Positions 48,201 through 62,228 of a DNA stretch of 64,000 bases are shown in pieces; within the stretch, counting starts at the first letter, position 1, and each line of letters begins with the position of its first letter. Below the pieces are notes generated by a model, which made no database searches, was not told where the DNA came from, and saw only the letters and a program-made list of their open reading frames with translations. The position numbers were made by a program, and so were the translations under genes. This stretch comes from Pleodorina starrii (lineage: Eukaryota; Chlorophyta; Chlorophyceae; Chlamydomonadales; Volvocaceae): the NCBI GenBank assembly GCA_030267565.1, contig BRXU01000044.1, positions 256,001-320,000 of the forward strand. Reading direction: 5' to 3'.

Positions 48201-50329
48201 TCTCTCGCTCTGTACGGAACCGGAAGCAGGGGCTGGTGACGTACGTTGTGGAGAACGAGCGTCACGTCGGCGACGCGTTGCGCCATCTTAAGGCGGGCAT
48301 GCAGGTACGTGGCGGTTGGGGTCGGATACGCGGGCGGAGCTCTCCGGAAACAAAACACATCCATACAGCGCATCCGACAGCCCCCAGCGTTCCCTCGTTC
48401 CGGGCCGTTTTAATTACCCCCCCCCCCCTTCTTACCTTGCACCATGACCGCCCCGTCCATCCCCGTCCACCCGTGTCCGCCCCCTCTCCCCACCGCCGCG
48501 CTTCGTAATTTTTTCCCCAGCCCCGCCCCGCCCTCCCCACCGCGCCCTTGTCCATGACCTGCCCTCGGCTTGACCCGGACTTCATGGCCATCCTAAGAGG
48601 GCTGCTTGCTGCAACCAGTTTTACGGTAGCTCCGCATGTCAAAAAAGCACCCGCCGCTCCCTCACCGCAGCTCCGCACCCCTCGGCCCCGCACCGCCCCG
48701 CTCCGCTCCCTCAGGACCGCCTCATCGCCATCGACCTGGAGTGGCGCCCCGAGACGGTGTCGGGTCGCGTGTCCCCGGTGGCACTGCTGCAGCTGTCCTC
48801 TGCCCGCGTGTGTGTGGTGGTTCGCACCTGCTGCATGGGCTACGGCCTGCCCCCCGACCTGGCGGCGTTCCTGAAGGAGGCCCAGGCGGGTCACGTGCTG
48901 CTGGGCTTTGGCTGGGACTCGGCGGACGAGGCCAAGATGCGCGGCACGTTCGGACTGGGGCGGGCGGACTTTGGAAAGTTTCTGGACTTGCAGGTCGGTG
49001 AGGAACGGGAGGGGAAGGGAAGGGGAAAGGGAAAGGGAGGTGAGGTCAGGTGGGTTGGGGGGCTGCGCGTTTGTTGTACGCGAGCGTGTGGGCAGAGAGG
49101 TTTCAAAATGGCGCATGTCTGCTTGCCAAAACGTGCAGAGAGTCGAACAGGGGTTTAGCGACGGACGGAATTGGGGTCAAATGAGGACAGGAGAGAAAAG
49201 AGACAGCAGGCCAGGCGCCCGCGACCCCTCTTGTGGCTCTAGTGGCGGTCTCTGCGCCCCACGGCCCCACATCCCGCCCCGCCAGCCGCTCCTCCCGACC
49301 CGCTTCGAAGTGTCCCGACCGTACCCACTCCGCCGCCGCGCCAACCTGGCCCCCACCCCTCTCCCCTCCCGCGCCCTTGTCCCGCACACCTGCCCCCCTG
49401 CCCTGCTCCGACCCTAAAACCCCAACACCCCATTCTGTCGTCCTGTCTGTCTGTCTGCAGGAGGTGGCCAGCAGTCTGGGCTACCACGGCTTCGGTCTGT
49501 CCCGCCTGTCTCAGCAGGTGCTGGGGCTGCCCCTCCACAAGTCCAAGTCCATCAGCAGATCCAACTGGGCGGCACCGCAGCTCACAAACCACCAACTCAA
49601 GTATGCCAGCCTGTGAGTCGGGGGGAGGGGGCGCGGGGGGAAGGGAGGTGTTTGGGTTATGGCTTATGGGGGCGGTACGTTGCCCGGGCTGGGGTGCGCT
49701 TCGCGTTGCGATTTCCTATCGAGTGGCGCGGAGTCGGTGGGCTCGGTGTGCCGTGGCTGGACGGTGCCGCGTCGCTGTGTTCCGCGCTTGCAGCCCTCTC
49801 CCGGCGGGAGCTCTCAACCCCTCTCAACCGCTGTCGCCTCTGCGGTGCGCTCCAACACCTCTTGGTGCACCGCCTCCCTCTGGTGACTCCTTCCGCAACC
49901 CGCCCTCCCTCCCTCTCCGTCTCCCTCTCCCGCCCCCTCCCCGCGGACCCTCTTCCCCCCGCGCGCCTTCCTCTCGGCGCCTGGACCTGGCGACTGCCGC
50001 CGAAACCCTAAACTCTACTCGGTTCGACCTCGTTCCCGAACTCGGATGCGGACGCTGCGGCGCACAGTGACGTGCTGGTAGCGGGTCAGCTGTTCCGCGC
50101 GCTGCGCCTGTGGCACTCCTCCCCCAGCCCCTGCGCCGACTGCCGCAGCCCCATCGGCGAGCTGCTGCTGCCCGGGCCCCTGCGCTGCGGCAACCCCGAC
50201 TGCACCACTCGACCCGCCGCCAATCTGGCGCAGCACCGAGACCACTGCGCCGCAACCGGCCACCAGGCGAGATATGCGGCTTGCGCTACCTGCGGCAGGC
50301 TGTATGAGCTGAGGGAGCCGTCGCCCTAG
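45206..50329 (+). CDS. Werner-type DEDDy 3'-5' exonuclease
   Basis: Six exons: 45206-46801, 47539-47616, 48230-48304, 48715-48993, 49461-49612, 50068-50329; 813 residues, phases matched. Residues 1-530 are disordered and Ala/Ser-rich with basic stretches (KSAKRRAAEA, PSKRARLSLSA) that could be nuclear signals. The nuclease domain spans about 533-760: exo I RLIAIDLEWRPE (Asp590, Glu592), exo II GFGWDSADEAKM (Asp654 by alignment with the family), exo III HQLKYASLDVLVAGQ (Tyr724-x3-Asp728), a complete DEDDy set. The last acceptor (GCACAG|T) is fixed by this motif. The C-terminus has paired cysteines (CADC, CGNPDC, CATC plus His) suggesting zinc binding. Family role: 3'-5' DNA degradation in repair or replication. 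The ATG at 45419 in ACC context is an alternative start, making 742 residues; the longer N-terminus could be a targeting peptide. Confidence 0.88.
46958..46992. repeat. GGTG tetranucleotide repeat
   Basis: About eight GGTG units in intron 1 of the exonuclease gene. Confidence 0.85.
47630..47752. repeat. 13-bp tandem repeat
   Basis: Nine copies of GTGATGTGGGCGG, one with a G-to-A change (GGCAGG), in intron 2 of the exonuclease gene directly after the exon 2 donor. Confidence 0.9.
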
Positions 50330-52984
50330 AGGCGCAGACCACCCTAAGGATCAACGAGTGGAGTCGTAGTGTGTGTTGACGGGAGAGGGCAGGGGGGCGC
50401 GGAGTGGAGCGGAGCGGGCGGGGCAATCGGAGGGGCCGGGAGACGGCGAGGAGTGAGCCCGGAGCGGATTCAAAAGGGGTGGAGTCGTGCAGCGGGGCAC
50501 GCACCGGCCGGTGGTGCAGCGGCCGGCTCGGCAGTCGGGGAGGGCGATACCGTTAAGGGTGAGATGAGAAGAGTGCAAGCGCGTGGCGAGGACTGGACTG
50601 AGCGCGTGGTGGTGGTGGTGGTGGTGGTGGGGGCATTGGCGCGAACATTTCCTGCAGGCGAGGGCGCCGCAGCTCGTCAGTTGGTTTGATTATTGGAGGA
50701 GCAGGTCACCGAGGTGGGTTCCGAGGCAGTGATTAAAGAGCGGAGGGGTGACGGGAGGGATGGAGGTGGGGAGGGTTACAGGAGTAGAACCATCGGCAGG
50801 TTGTCGGGGTTTTATGGGATGTAGGATAGAACGGTACAGTAGTTGAGGTCAGGTAGTTGAGGTTATATAGTAGCGAAGTACGGAGCGTGGAGCAGCGTCA
50901 GCGAGACGACTGTGTTGCTGGTGGGACGTGGGAGGGTGGCTACAAGCGGGGACGCGCGGCAGAGCACAGAGTTGTCCCCTACGCAGCGGCGTCGGAGGCC
51001 GGCACCCGCGGGTCGGTGTTGACGGACGTGTATTGAGTGCAGGTGGAGCAGCAACGGCGGCATTTACGTTTTGTGCGCTGTCTCACACAGAGGGAAGGGG
51101 GCGCAGGCCGTGGGGCCGTGGGACGGGGAGTAGAGCTGCAGTTGAGACACAGGTCTCGGGAGGGGCCGGCGGTGACGGGATTGTCAATTTGTCATCCGGG
51201 GCTGGTGGTGGCCCGGTGAGAAGACTCTCCACCCCCGTGTCAGGAACGGGGGGTGGGCGGAACGGATCAACCAACCGGCAAAGGGAGCGTGTTTCGACCC
51301 TTTGTGCAGTTCAGGTGCCCAGTGCTGCGACTGTGCGCTGCCAAGTGGGAGCGCGTGGGTCCGTTTGGGTCACGGGGTGAGTGGGTGGGTGGGCGGTGCT
51401 GCGTCACCGCAAGCGCAGGCCACCCTCGCAGATGCAGATGCACCCGCGACCGCGGTGGTAACAATTGGCAGCACGGGCTGCTACTTGGCCGCTACTCTTC
51501 GGCTGTGCGGGGAGTGGGAAGGACTTAATCGCAACGCAGGGCCTTTTTCGGGTTGAACGTTAAATTGGCCGCCCCCTGCTCGTCCCATGACATCTGGCCG
51601 CTGCTACTTCCTGTCTTGCCTGATTCCACCAATACTGGTAGTCCATGTGCATGCAAGCGCTGGGCGTCCCACCCAAGGCAGGCACTACTGCCTGCAGGCG
51701 GGGCCCAGTCCCATGTGCCCAACTGCACGGACGGCTGCAGTCCCTGGCTTCGACGCATCGTCCTGGTCACCTCACGCTCGTGCTTTGGACAGTTCTCCTC
51801 CGTCACCCACGAGGCTCACGGGCCCCCGCACGGTATCCGTCCATGAGCATCGCTTCCACGCATCCACGCAAGTTGCCCGCCGTAAAATCCGTCGCAGTGC
51901 CGTACTGTACGACACCTATGTATCACCCCCATCATTCATCCCCAGCCCAAATCACCCTTCGCCTGTTTGGGCTCCTCCACGCCTCCGCCTCCGCCATTGT
52001 TCGCACCCCATATGTACAATTTGCGCGGGGCCCGCTATTACACCACACTGGGCCAGGAGCGCCGGGCGAGGAGGGGAGAAAAGCACGGGAGCGACATCTG
52101 CAACCGTGCAGATATGCATGCAGAGCACACTGCCTGCCCACACGGCTCTTCGTAATCACGCAGGGGCAGAGATCACAGCCCCGCCATGCCTTGCGTCGCC
52201 ATACCCCACACGAGTCACACGGTATTCACGCAGGCGCCCCGACGTGCCGGAACACGCGACGCCGTTCCAGCGCCCCTATCCCGCAAGCCCCACTAAAACC
52301 GCGTCGACCTCGGCTGCGCCATCCCTATCCCGGCCCCCTTTCCCCGGCCCTCTGCCAAGCCAATCGTAACCCGACCAGCACCGGCGAGCATTTCCACGAG
52401 GCAGCTCCTTTCAGGTGTCCCTCCGAGTCTGACCCATTCTATTGGTCACACGCAAGAAGTGCTTTGCGTTGGGCGCTGGGATAGTAAAGGAGGCGGTGGT
52501 GGTCACCCCCCCCCCTCGCACGCCTAGTGACGGCGTCGCCGCAGCACCGCTCTTCCCCGACACACCCGGCCCTTGAGCTCTCGCCGGCACGGGGCCCGCG
52601 CGCCGCCATACCCTTCCAAGCTCAAGACGCCAGCCCTTGCGTCCTTTCGCTCCCAGCCGCCACGGCCCTCACTGTCCAACGGTGCAGGCCGCTCGGCGTT
52701 ATGGCCCCTGGGCTGAGCGCCATCGCCCGAATATGCACCCGACCGTCCGTAAGCCGGCCCCGACCTGCCCCTCCTTATATCCCTGATGCGGATACCTTGT
52801 GTCACCATGCGTCCGTCAGCAAGACGCCCAACAGAGCCGCCGCAAGGGCTGCCGGGCCGCGACCAGAGCACCCGCCAGCGGCTCCAGAGTGGTTCCTTCC
52901 CTTCAGCACGGGCGCCTCCTCGGAAAGATCACAGTCAGGTACATGCGCCTCCCGACCCTCGCGCAGGACAGTGCCAGGCAGCGC
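50330..52984. other. Convergent 3' region, exonuclease / IFT25
   Basis: 2.65 kb between two converging genes, expected to hold both 3' UTRs. Contains a GTG microsatellite (50606-50632). Minus-strand TGTAA occurs at 52038-52042. No TGTAA was seen on the plus strand for the exonuclease gene. Open frames present here show no recognisable product. Confidence 0.45.
52038..52042 (-). terminator. Candidate TGTAA polyadenylation signal, IFT25
   Basis: TTACA on plus (TGTAA on minus), about 940 bp after the IFT25 stop codon. Confidence 0.35.
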
Positions 52985-54311
52985 TTAAAACTCGTCATCG
53001 AAACCGCCGCCGCCGCCGCCAGCGGCCCCGCCACCCCCGCCTGCGGCGGTGCTCCCCGGCCGCGACCCAGAGAAGCCGGCCGCCGCGCTGCCGCCGAAGC
53101 CGCTTCCCTGGCGCTGCATGCTGCCGTACCCCGCCGGGTCGTCGTACGCGCCGTCATCGTCGCCACCGACCACTGAAACCCTGGCGGCGTCAAGGGGGTC
53201 GGGTCCACGGGCGGGCTGATGCAGTAAGCACCGGACCGGCCCCTGGCTTCCCTGGACTCGCTCCGCGGAGGAACGAGGTGTGTGCTTGAGGGTGCGACAC
53301 GAAACTGATTGCAAAGACAAGCCCATTAAGAGGAAGGGAGAATCATGGGCAGGACGAGGCGTGCGCGTTTATGCACGCAGGTAGCGTTGCGCTTGCTGCG
53401 CTGCAGTGCTTGTGGCGTAGCGCATGCGGTGCGGGCATTGCGGCCAGGGGTTAGCCCGAGGGCGCTTGCGTGAGCGAGGCGATGTCACGACGGCGAACCG
53501 TAATGCGGAGGGAGCAACCCCGAGTCCGGCGACTGTGTCAGTGGTGGGCATCGGAGTTCGACATTGCACTTGTGAGGGAGATGGATGAGAGGGGCGGCCG
53601 GGGTTGCGGCCCACGACCCAAACCCCAGGGGTTTTCCAACGCATGTGAGTGTTCCTGATCTCGTGAACTCAGCTCCTTTACATTCCCGTTAACGCGCCAT
53701 GCCCCTCCAGTTGGCAGCAAAGCAGTTGACCTTACCCCCGGGCGATCAGCCGACCTCGGATCGGTGAAACCCAACGCGCCCACCTGTTCACGGTAGCGAA
53801 CTCCCCGTGACCCTGCAGGATCATGAACTTGAGGTACTTGGCCCGGATGTTTACTTGGTGCACTTCCGTTTGGAGACGGTCTCCACGGTTTGCGAGCTCT
53901 GTGTCAAGAAGGGTCCGGTCAGCTAAACCTGGACTCGTACACCCTAGGCCCCCTGCCTGCACCCAGAACCCACCGACTTCAAAGACCTTCTCAAACTGAT
54001 CGGGCTTGTCCTGGTCGCACTTTTCTACAGCTAGTTTACGGACTGCAATGCAGAAGGCATCCGGTAGTCAGCGGGCATGTCGACTGCAAGGACGCGCCAA
54101 GCGGGGACTTGCCGTTGAGCGACAACGTCGTTATCTTTGAGACACGGATACAGGACTCCAGCTTTAGCACAAATTCCTGTGGGAACATGCCCGTAGTAAT
54201 CCAGAACGTGTTGTCCTTGCCATCTAGCATGTTCTCCGGTGGGAAGCGCTCGTCTGAGCATGATGCCATAACAATCAGGCCTCCATTCTCTTCCCGTGCG
54301 TAATCTTTCAT
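52985..54311 (-). CDS. IFT25: Intraflagellar transport protein IFT25 (HSPB11)
   Basis: Four exons: 54311-54113, 54042-53974, 53898-53784, 53180-52985; 192 residues, phases matched. The galactose-binding-like (F5/8C type) jelly-roll fold of IFT25 covers about residues 1-140: SCSDERFPPENMLDGKDNTF, TTGMFPQEFVLKLES, CIRVSKITTLSLN, VRKLAVEKCDQDKPDQFEKV, VHQVNIRAKYLKFMILQGHG and ATVNRVSVVGG. A Gly-rich tail ends FDDEF, longer than in animals. Known role: IFT-B subunit pairing with IFT27, needed for export of signalling proteins and BBSome handling in cilia. Exon 1 ends AACG|GCAAGT, a GC donor; only this site joins SLN to VRKLAVEK in frame. It points to a ciliated alga. Confidence 0.95.
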
Positions 54312-55167
54312 GGTCACGTAGTCTTTTCAAAGCCAAGACAAAGTGAGACTACTAGATGACTCTTAGACGACTGGCACAGGTAACCGCATGAAAGGCCTAA
54401 CGTTCTGAAGTATATCGTTGTAAGTATCGCACGTATATGACAGACGGAGACGTCTTACAAAGTCCCGCGCAGTACGGCATGCACCATAGCACGCCAACCG
54501 ATATAGGCAGCACCCAGCAATTGCCATAACTGCGCCGGGTAACCTAAGCAGTGCAAATAAGCCCTTAGAAACCGCCACACATGTGCACACCCGTCCTCGG
54601 AATGTGCGCCGTCCGGCAAAACCACACTCAAGACGTGGTACGGCCGAAACACCCTACCAGCACGCCCCCACCCGAACATGCGACTCATTGTCGCCACCTC
54701 CAAATCCGTACAAACATCGGCCAACCTTTCGCACGCTCCGCTGCAGGACAAACATGGCCAACACTTGCACGTTTTTTGCCAAACCTTTCCTAAAGCTAAC
54801 CATCCCAGCAAGCAACCCCCTCCCCATTTTGACCCTTCTCCAGCGAAGGCCGAGTCTCCCCTTGTTCGGTCCAAATATCGCCTCATTGTACGCTGCCCTG
54901 CAAGTCGCCCCACCGACCACGCGGCATGGAGGACCCGCTACCACAATTGTCTAGCTGCAACTGCGCACGTGCACGCGTTGATGCAGCTAGAGCCGTTATC
55001 CAACCTCGACAGGGGCTGCTCCGTGCTCCCGAACGGGACGAAGCTGCACCGGAAGCTGCACCGTGCAGCATCGGACGCATGCCATTGCTCCAGTGCGTCC
55101 GCCACGCTCCGCAGCTCCAAGCCGCGCCGTAGTCGCTACATGTCAGCTGCTAACCCGCCGTGCTCCT
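54312..55167. other. IFT25 promoter and NDUFV2 3' UTR
   Basis: 856 bp between tandem minus-strand genes. A minus-strand TGTAA at 54455-54459 would end the NDUFV2 transcript about 710 bp after its stop, leaving roughly 140 bp for the IFT25 promoter. No coding exon was recognised. Confidence 0.5.
54455..54459 (-). terminator. Candidate TGTAA polyadenylation signal, NDUFV2
   Basis: TTACA on plus reads TGTAA on minus, about 710 bp downstream of the NDUFV2 stop codon. Confidence 0.4.
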
Positions 55168-57316
<2,149 letters not shown>

Positions 57317-57851
57317 TTCGAGGAGGGCCCGCTAACGAGACAGCAGCACGATGATATTATTGCTGCTACCGCACAGCTCCTACAAGCTTCAAGTAACCGT
57401 TACCAAAGTTCCTACCCCGGTGCCATGACCCGTACGGTACATAGTTGTTGTACGGACACATGTACAGTAGTATTTACAGGCTCAGCTGGAGGCCGTCAAG
57501 TGGCCTAGCCCCAAGCTCAGAAGCATCCAAATGCCCCTGCCTCCGCGACAGTACCAGTTCGCACGTCACATCTCAAGGCTGTCAGCACCCATGCAACGGG
57601 GCAAGGGGCTAATGCTAGTTCCGTCACCACCATCCCATCCCTCCCCATCCTCCTCCTTTTCCCCTACCCGTGCACCTCCCATCCCCGCCCGCCTCCTCGC
57701 CCTTTGCCTTCATCCTTATCCAGTAACTAGTCGCTTGACGCTCGACAGCTGCGAATATGTTCATGCACATTCCCCATGAAGTAGGTGGCATGTCCTTTCG
57801 CCACCAATACTCCCCTCGCCCGGCTTAGCCCAGCATCAAATCTCCCTTCCC
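57317..57851. other. NDUFV2 promoter and 3' UTR of SARP-repeat gene
   Basis: 535 bp between tandem minus-strand genes. TGTAA on the minus strand at 57474-57478 divides it into a 3' UTR of about 375 bp and a short NDUFV2 promoter/5' UTR of about 160 bp. No exon was recognised. Confidence 0.5.
57474..57478 (-). terminator. Candidate TGTAA polyadenylation signal, SARP-repeat gene
   Basis: TTACA on plus reads TGTAA on minus, about 375 bp after the stop codon. Confidence 0.45.
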
Positions 57852-60800
57852 TCAGCGCTTGCGGGGGGCACCCAACGGCTTGAGGTACTTGGCCGCCAGC
57901 TCCTCCTGCGTCTTCTTGCGGTTCTCCAGGCAGCGCTGGTACAGCTGGCACATGTACGCCTGCTGCTCCTCCGCGCTCACCTACAGTGTCGGGGAATAAT
58001 AAAAACGATGTCGCACGTGTTGGGGGAGGTAAAAGAGACGGATAGGCCGAAGCCCCCAAACGGTGAATACGTGCGTAGTGCGGGGGGGGAGGGAAGGGGG
58101 CGGGAGATATGACACGTCACACATGGTAATATCTGAACCATGAGACGGGCGAGGCGGCATCTTAGGACACCGTAAATCATCCGCAGGAGTGACCCTGGCT
58201 GTGCATCGGCCGCAACTCCAGGCGCCGCAAAGAGGGGCTTAGAGACACAGTGCCGGGTCTGCAAGGACTGGCCAGGGCGGGTAGCCGCGGGCTCTGCAAG
58301 GGCCTCACCTGCTTGACGGGCATCCACTGCTCCTGGCCGTCCTCTCCAAACTTGAGCGTGATGAGCTGGATGCGGTCGCTGTCGTTCGTATTGCGGTCCT
58401 TGGGCTTGTACAGCCGGGCAATCATGGCGTCGTACTCGTCCTGCACGGCACACGTGGGGCGGCGCGTGGTGCAGCCGGATGGGAGTGTCACATTGTGCTG
58501 GCAGGGCTCGGCGGGGCTTGCGATGGAGCGACCAAGGAGACAGTCAGAAAGGAAGGGGCATCCGTGACGCGGGAAGGGGTGTCCAACGATGCGCGGTATG
58601 GCATACGGCAGGTCAGGCAACTCCACACAGCGTTCCTTATCCTTGCGTCACCGCGAACCTGGCCGCACCCCAACTGCCTGCCGACGCTTGCTCAGCGACG
58701 TCTGAACGTGACGAGCAGCGGCCAAGTGCGCACACACACCCCGCACCCCGCAGCGCTCAAGCCACGACAGCGCTCGCCACAGCACACATCATGGCTTCAA
58801 TCGCTCCAGCGATCCGTAACAAGCGGTCCTTGCGGCTCTCGCCGCACGAACAGCGCATGGCAAATAACGAGCCCGGCTACTCGCCCACCCGCTCGCTCCC
58901 ATGCTGAAGGGAGGGTGCCCCCATCCCAATTGCCCCCAGCCCCCAGCGCCCAGCCGCCGACCCACATGGGACAGCTTCTTGGTGTTGAACACGGTGGCAG
59001 CGCCCGGCGCAATCTCCTTGGGGGGCAGGACGCCGGGGGCCCTCTCCCGGGTGTACTTGTCAATGTAGGCGTTGGTCATCCGCTCCAGCGCGTCGCACAG
59101 CTCCTCGCCGCTGATGATCTTGCCCTGCGCGGGTGGCGCACAGGGGGGGTGGGCGGCGCACAACCATACACACCCAACCCAAATCGCTAAGCGCGCATCC
59201 TGACTGAAAGCGTCGTTTTTTTACCACTTAACATAACACACGGGCGCACGCCAGGGTACGGTACTGGAGTGCGAATCGCTGACAGAGGGCCGACATGCGG
59301 CAACGCAAACGCCCGCCCCGTGTGGACAGCATCGCCCGTCCTGAACAGGACAGGCGGCCTCGCGCTGCGGAGATTCCTAAACAAGCCCCCATCACGCGTC
59401 CAGTGGGGCTACGCGCCTGTCGCCGACCAAATATTTTGCCATTCCCCCCGGCCGTCCCCGTGCGCGTTCCCAGCCCTTCCTTCCGAGGTCAGTCCCGGAG
59501 CCCCTACGGTACTTATCCGCCGCCGCGCCCACTCACTCACCGACTTGGGCAGGCGGTATGTTCCCGTGAGCCAGGGCCCCGTCTTAATCTTGGAGGGCGA
59601 CGGTGGCTGCATGGCCATGTTGGCAATGGACTCGTCCGGGCCCTGCCGAGAGGGCGGCGCCGACTTGACGCTGGCGTTGCTGCCCGAGGTGCGGCGCTTG
59701 TCCTCCTCCGCGGCGCCGCCGGCCTTGCGCTCGCTTGTGGCGCTGTTCTGACGCGAGCGGATCACCTGCAGACCAACCAACCATGGGGGCAGACAGATGG
59801 CAGGGTCGGGCGCCACGGATACCCCTGGAGTCACCCGGTGCAGGCTGCCATCCTGCCAATGGGGGCAGCCTGCACCGGATGACACCTTGGGCAACCCCTT
59901 ACTTCGTCGCACGACACGTCGCACGACGCAAGCGCATTGCTGGCCACACCGGTAGCAGCTACCCGAAGTCGCCGCCAACGCACCCTTTCTCCCCTCCATG
60001 CAAATCGAGCTGCGGGTGCGCAGGTGGGCAAACCAGACAACGCCAGTGCACAAGGGGCCGCGAAAAGGCCACACACCCTTGCCGTGCTTCACTCCGGCAA
60101 ACCCATCTCGCAGCGCCATGCGCACCTCTCGAGCCTGCTGCTGCGCTATCGCGTCCACCTCAGCGTGCGCCTCGGGGCTCTGATTGATGTCGGTGATGAC
60201 GTCGGGGTGCTGGCTGGATGCCGGCTGCTCCGGGTCGGCCTCGCCCTGGCCCTCCGCCGCGGCCGCCTGGGCCTCGGCAGGGGCGTCGGCGGGCTTGGCG
60301 GCATCTGCCGCCTCACCCTCGGCGCCCTCCGCCTCGCCGGTGGCAGCAGCAGCGGGCTGCCCCTCCCCGGGTGCGGCCACGCCCGCCGAGGCGGGTCGGG
60401 CAGAGGGCGGCCTGGCTGAGGCCGGCCTTGCAGACGCGGGCCTTGCAGCATCGGGCGTTGCGGATGGCGGCCTGGCAGCATCGGGCGTTGCGGAAGGCGG
60501 CCTGGCAGATTCCGGCCGTGCGGATGGCGGCCTGGCAGCATCGGGCGATGCGGAAGGCGGCCTGGCAGAGGCTGGCCTGGCAGACTCGGGACGAGCAGAT
60601 TCCGGCTGGGCAGATTCAGGCCTGGCGGATGGCGGCCTTGCCGAGTCAGGCGTAGCGGACGCGGGCCTGGCGGAGTCCGGCCTGGCGGACGCGGGTCTCG
60701 AAGTTGCGGTGGCCGGCCTGTCCGCTGCGTCCCCCTCGGCAGCCCCGGCGTCACCGCCCTCTACGCCCGTCTGAGGGCGAGAAGCATCGGCGCCACCCTC

Positions 60801-61007
60801 ATCCTCCGGGGCGTCCGTGCCCGCTGTCACAGGCCGAATCACGTCCCCAACCTCGTCAGCGTTGCCGGTGTCCTGTAAGATTATGAAGCGGCCCATGGAC
60901 GGTGGTGTGACTCCCAGCTGAGAATGCAGGTATGCAGGCATGACTGAACAAAATTGCCATTTTGAAGTCCTTACCAGAGGAGCAGCAGCATTCTCGGTGT
61001 CGGACAT
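57852..61007 (-). CDS. SARP-repeat protein with conserved-looking C-terminal helical region
   Basis: Six exons: 61007-60975, 60872-60126, 59765-59541, 59124-58966, 58440-58309, 57980-57852; 474 residues, every junction in phase 0. The N-terminus MSDTENAAAPL leads to an acidic segment and then about twenty pentapeptide-like repeats of the form SARPx (for example ARPESARPASARPPSA), residues about 60-165. After an Ala/Glu/Gln-rich linker comes a charged helical C-terminus: ISGEELCDALERMTNAYIDK, HDEYDAMIARLYKPKDRN, LKFGEDGQEQWMPVKQ and LYQRCLENRKKTQEELAAKY, ending APRKR. No database family was recognised; proteins of this style occur among algal flagellar-associated proteins, but this is only an impression from composition. 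The all-phase-0 exon structure is notable. Confidence 0.75.
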
Positions 61008-62228
61008 TGTTGCAGTTCTGATCTGGCAGGAACCTTGAAGCTGAGGCGCAAAGTCCCTACCTCTCCACGCTTTACCGGAGCAGCACTTGTCTTGCCCTTA
61101 TCTTCGTTAAATGATATATTTGGATTCGTTCGATGTAAATTGTCTCTTGGCGTCCAATAAAAACGAGCCAGAAGGTGTGTAGAACTTTACAAGGACCGGC
61201 GATACGGACGTCGTACAGCTCCTTCTATACCTGCCTGTGCGTCTGTAGTCGGACATTTGCCTTCCATTGTATCACCATCTACCGGTATTAAAACCATTCA
61301 CAAACGCTGCACTGTGTCCGCAGCGTGCGTGGTGTGACCTTCTTGTGCACTTTGTAAAGCACGCCGGAATGCCCAAACAAAGCAAAACAATATACAATGG
61401 CAATCAGCATAAGTAACTTATCCTGGTACGCAGACGCGTACGAAGTCACCGACCCACGGACCTTCTGCTCAAGATGTTCAGTCTAACGAGGCCAAACGAT
61501 GGTCCAAGTTCGAGCACACACTGCTCTTGGGTAATGTAATGAAATAGGGCACAAGCCTGCCCAGGCCCGGCCTCCATGGGCCTGGGCAGGCGAAAGCCAC
61601 AACGGTGCCGCGTGAGCGAAAAAAATATACGACAGGCACAGCCGCAGGAGGTCACAGTCGCCTTTGCTCACACTCAAATTCGTCAATGAGCGGCAAGAGA
61701 AGCCACCTCATCATCGACGACTTGCCCCTGAACCCTCGACGGGAAAGCCCCCAGCAAAATGCGTCCTATGATACGAAGTCACTGGAACCCTCGGCCCCAA
61801 GTGGTCACCGATACCTCGACGAGTGGTATCGTTCACGGTCTACCCCCTGACTTGCAGATATGCCCGACAGAAAAGACTTTCACGACTCGGTTCGTAGCCC
61901 CGTCCCGCCGATCACGCCCAAACCCTGCACAGCACGCGCCGCCAAGGCAGGCGACGGATACACTTCCTCCCTGCTTTGCTTCCGCACACTCCCGGAGGGA
62001 GCCCCTCCACGCACACCGCACTCTCCCAAGGGCCGTAATCCTCCCTGGACAGAGGGCAGAAACCCAAGGGACACGCAACACGCACCTCCCATGCTCCCAT
62101 CCCCCCGCCCAACCCCCCCGCCCAATCCCCCGTCAGCCGCCGTTCCATCCCTGTCCATCACTGTCCCTGTCCATCCCTGTCACTCCGGGCGGCCATCGCC
62201 GCCGCCGACGCCTCCACACCCTCCGCCC
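61008..62228. other. Promoter of SARP-repeat gene and 3' UTR of right-edge gene
   Basis: 1.2 kb of lower GC content between tandem minus-strand genes. TGTAA on the minus strand at 61187-61191 would end the right-edge transcript about 1.04 kb past its stop, leaving about 180 bp as promoter. No exon was recognised. Confidence 0.45.
61187..61191 (-). terminator. Candidate TGTAA polyadenylation signal, right-edge gene
   Basis: TTACA on plus reads TGTAA on minus, about 1.04 kb downstream of the stop codon at 62229-62231. Confidence 0.35.
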
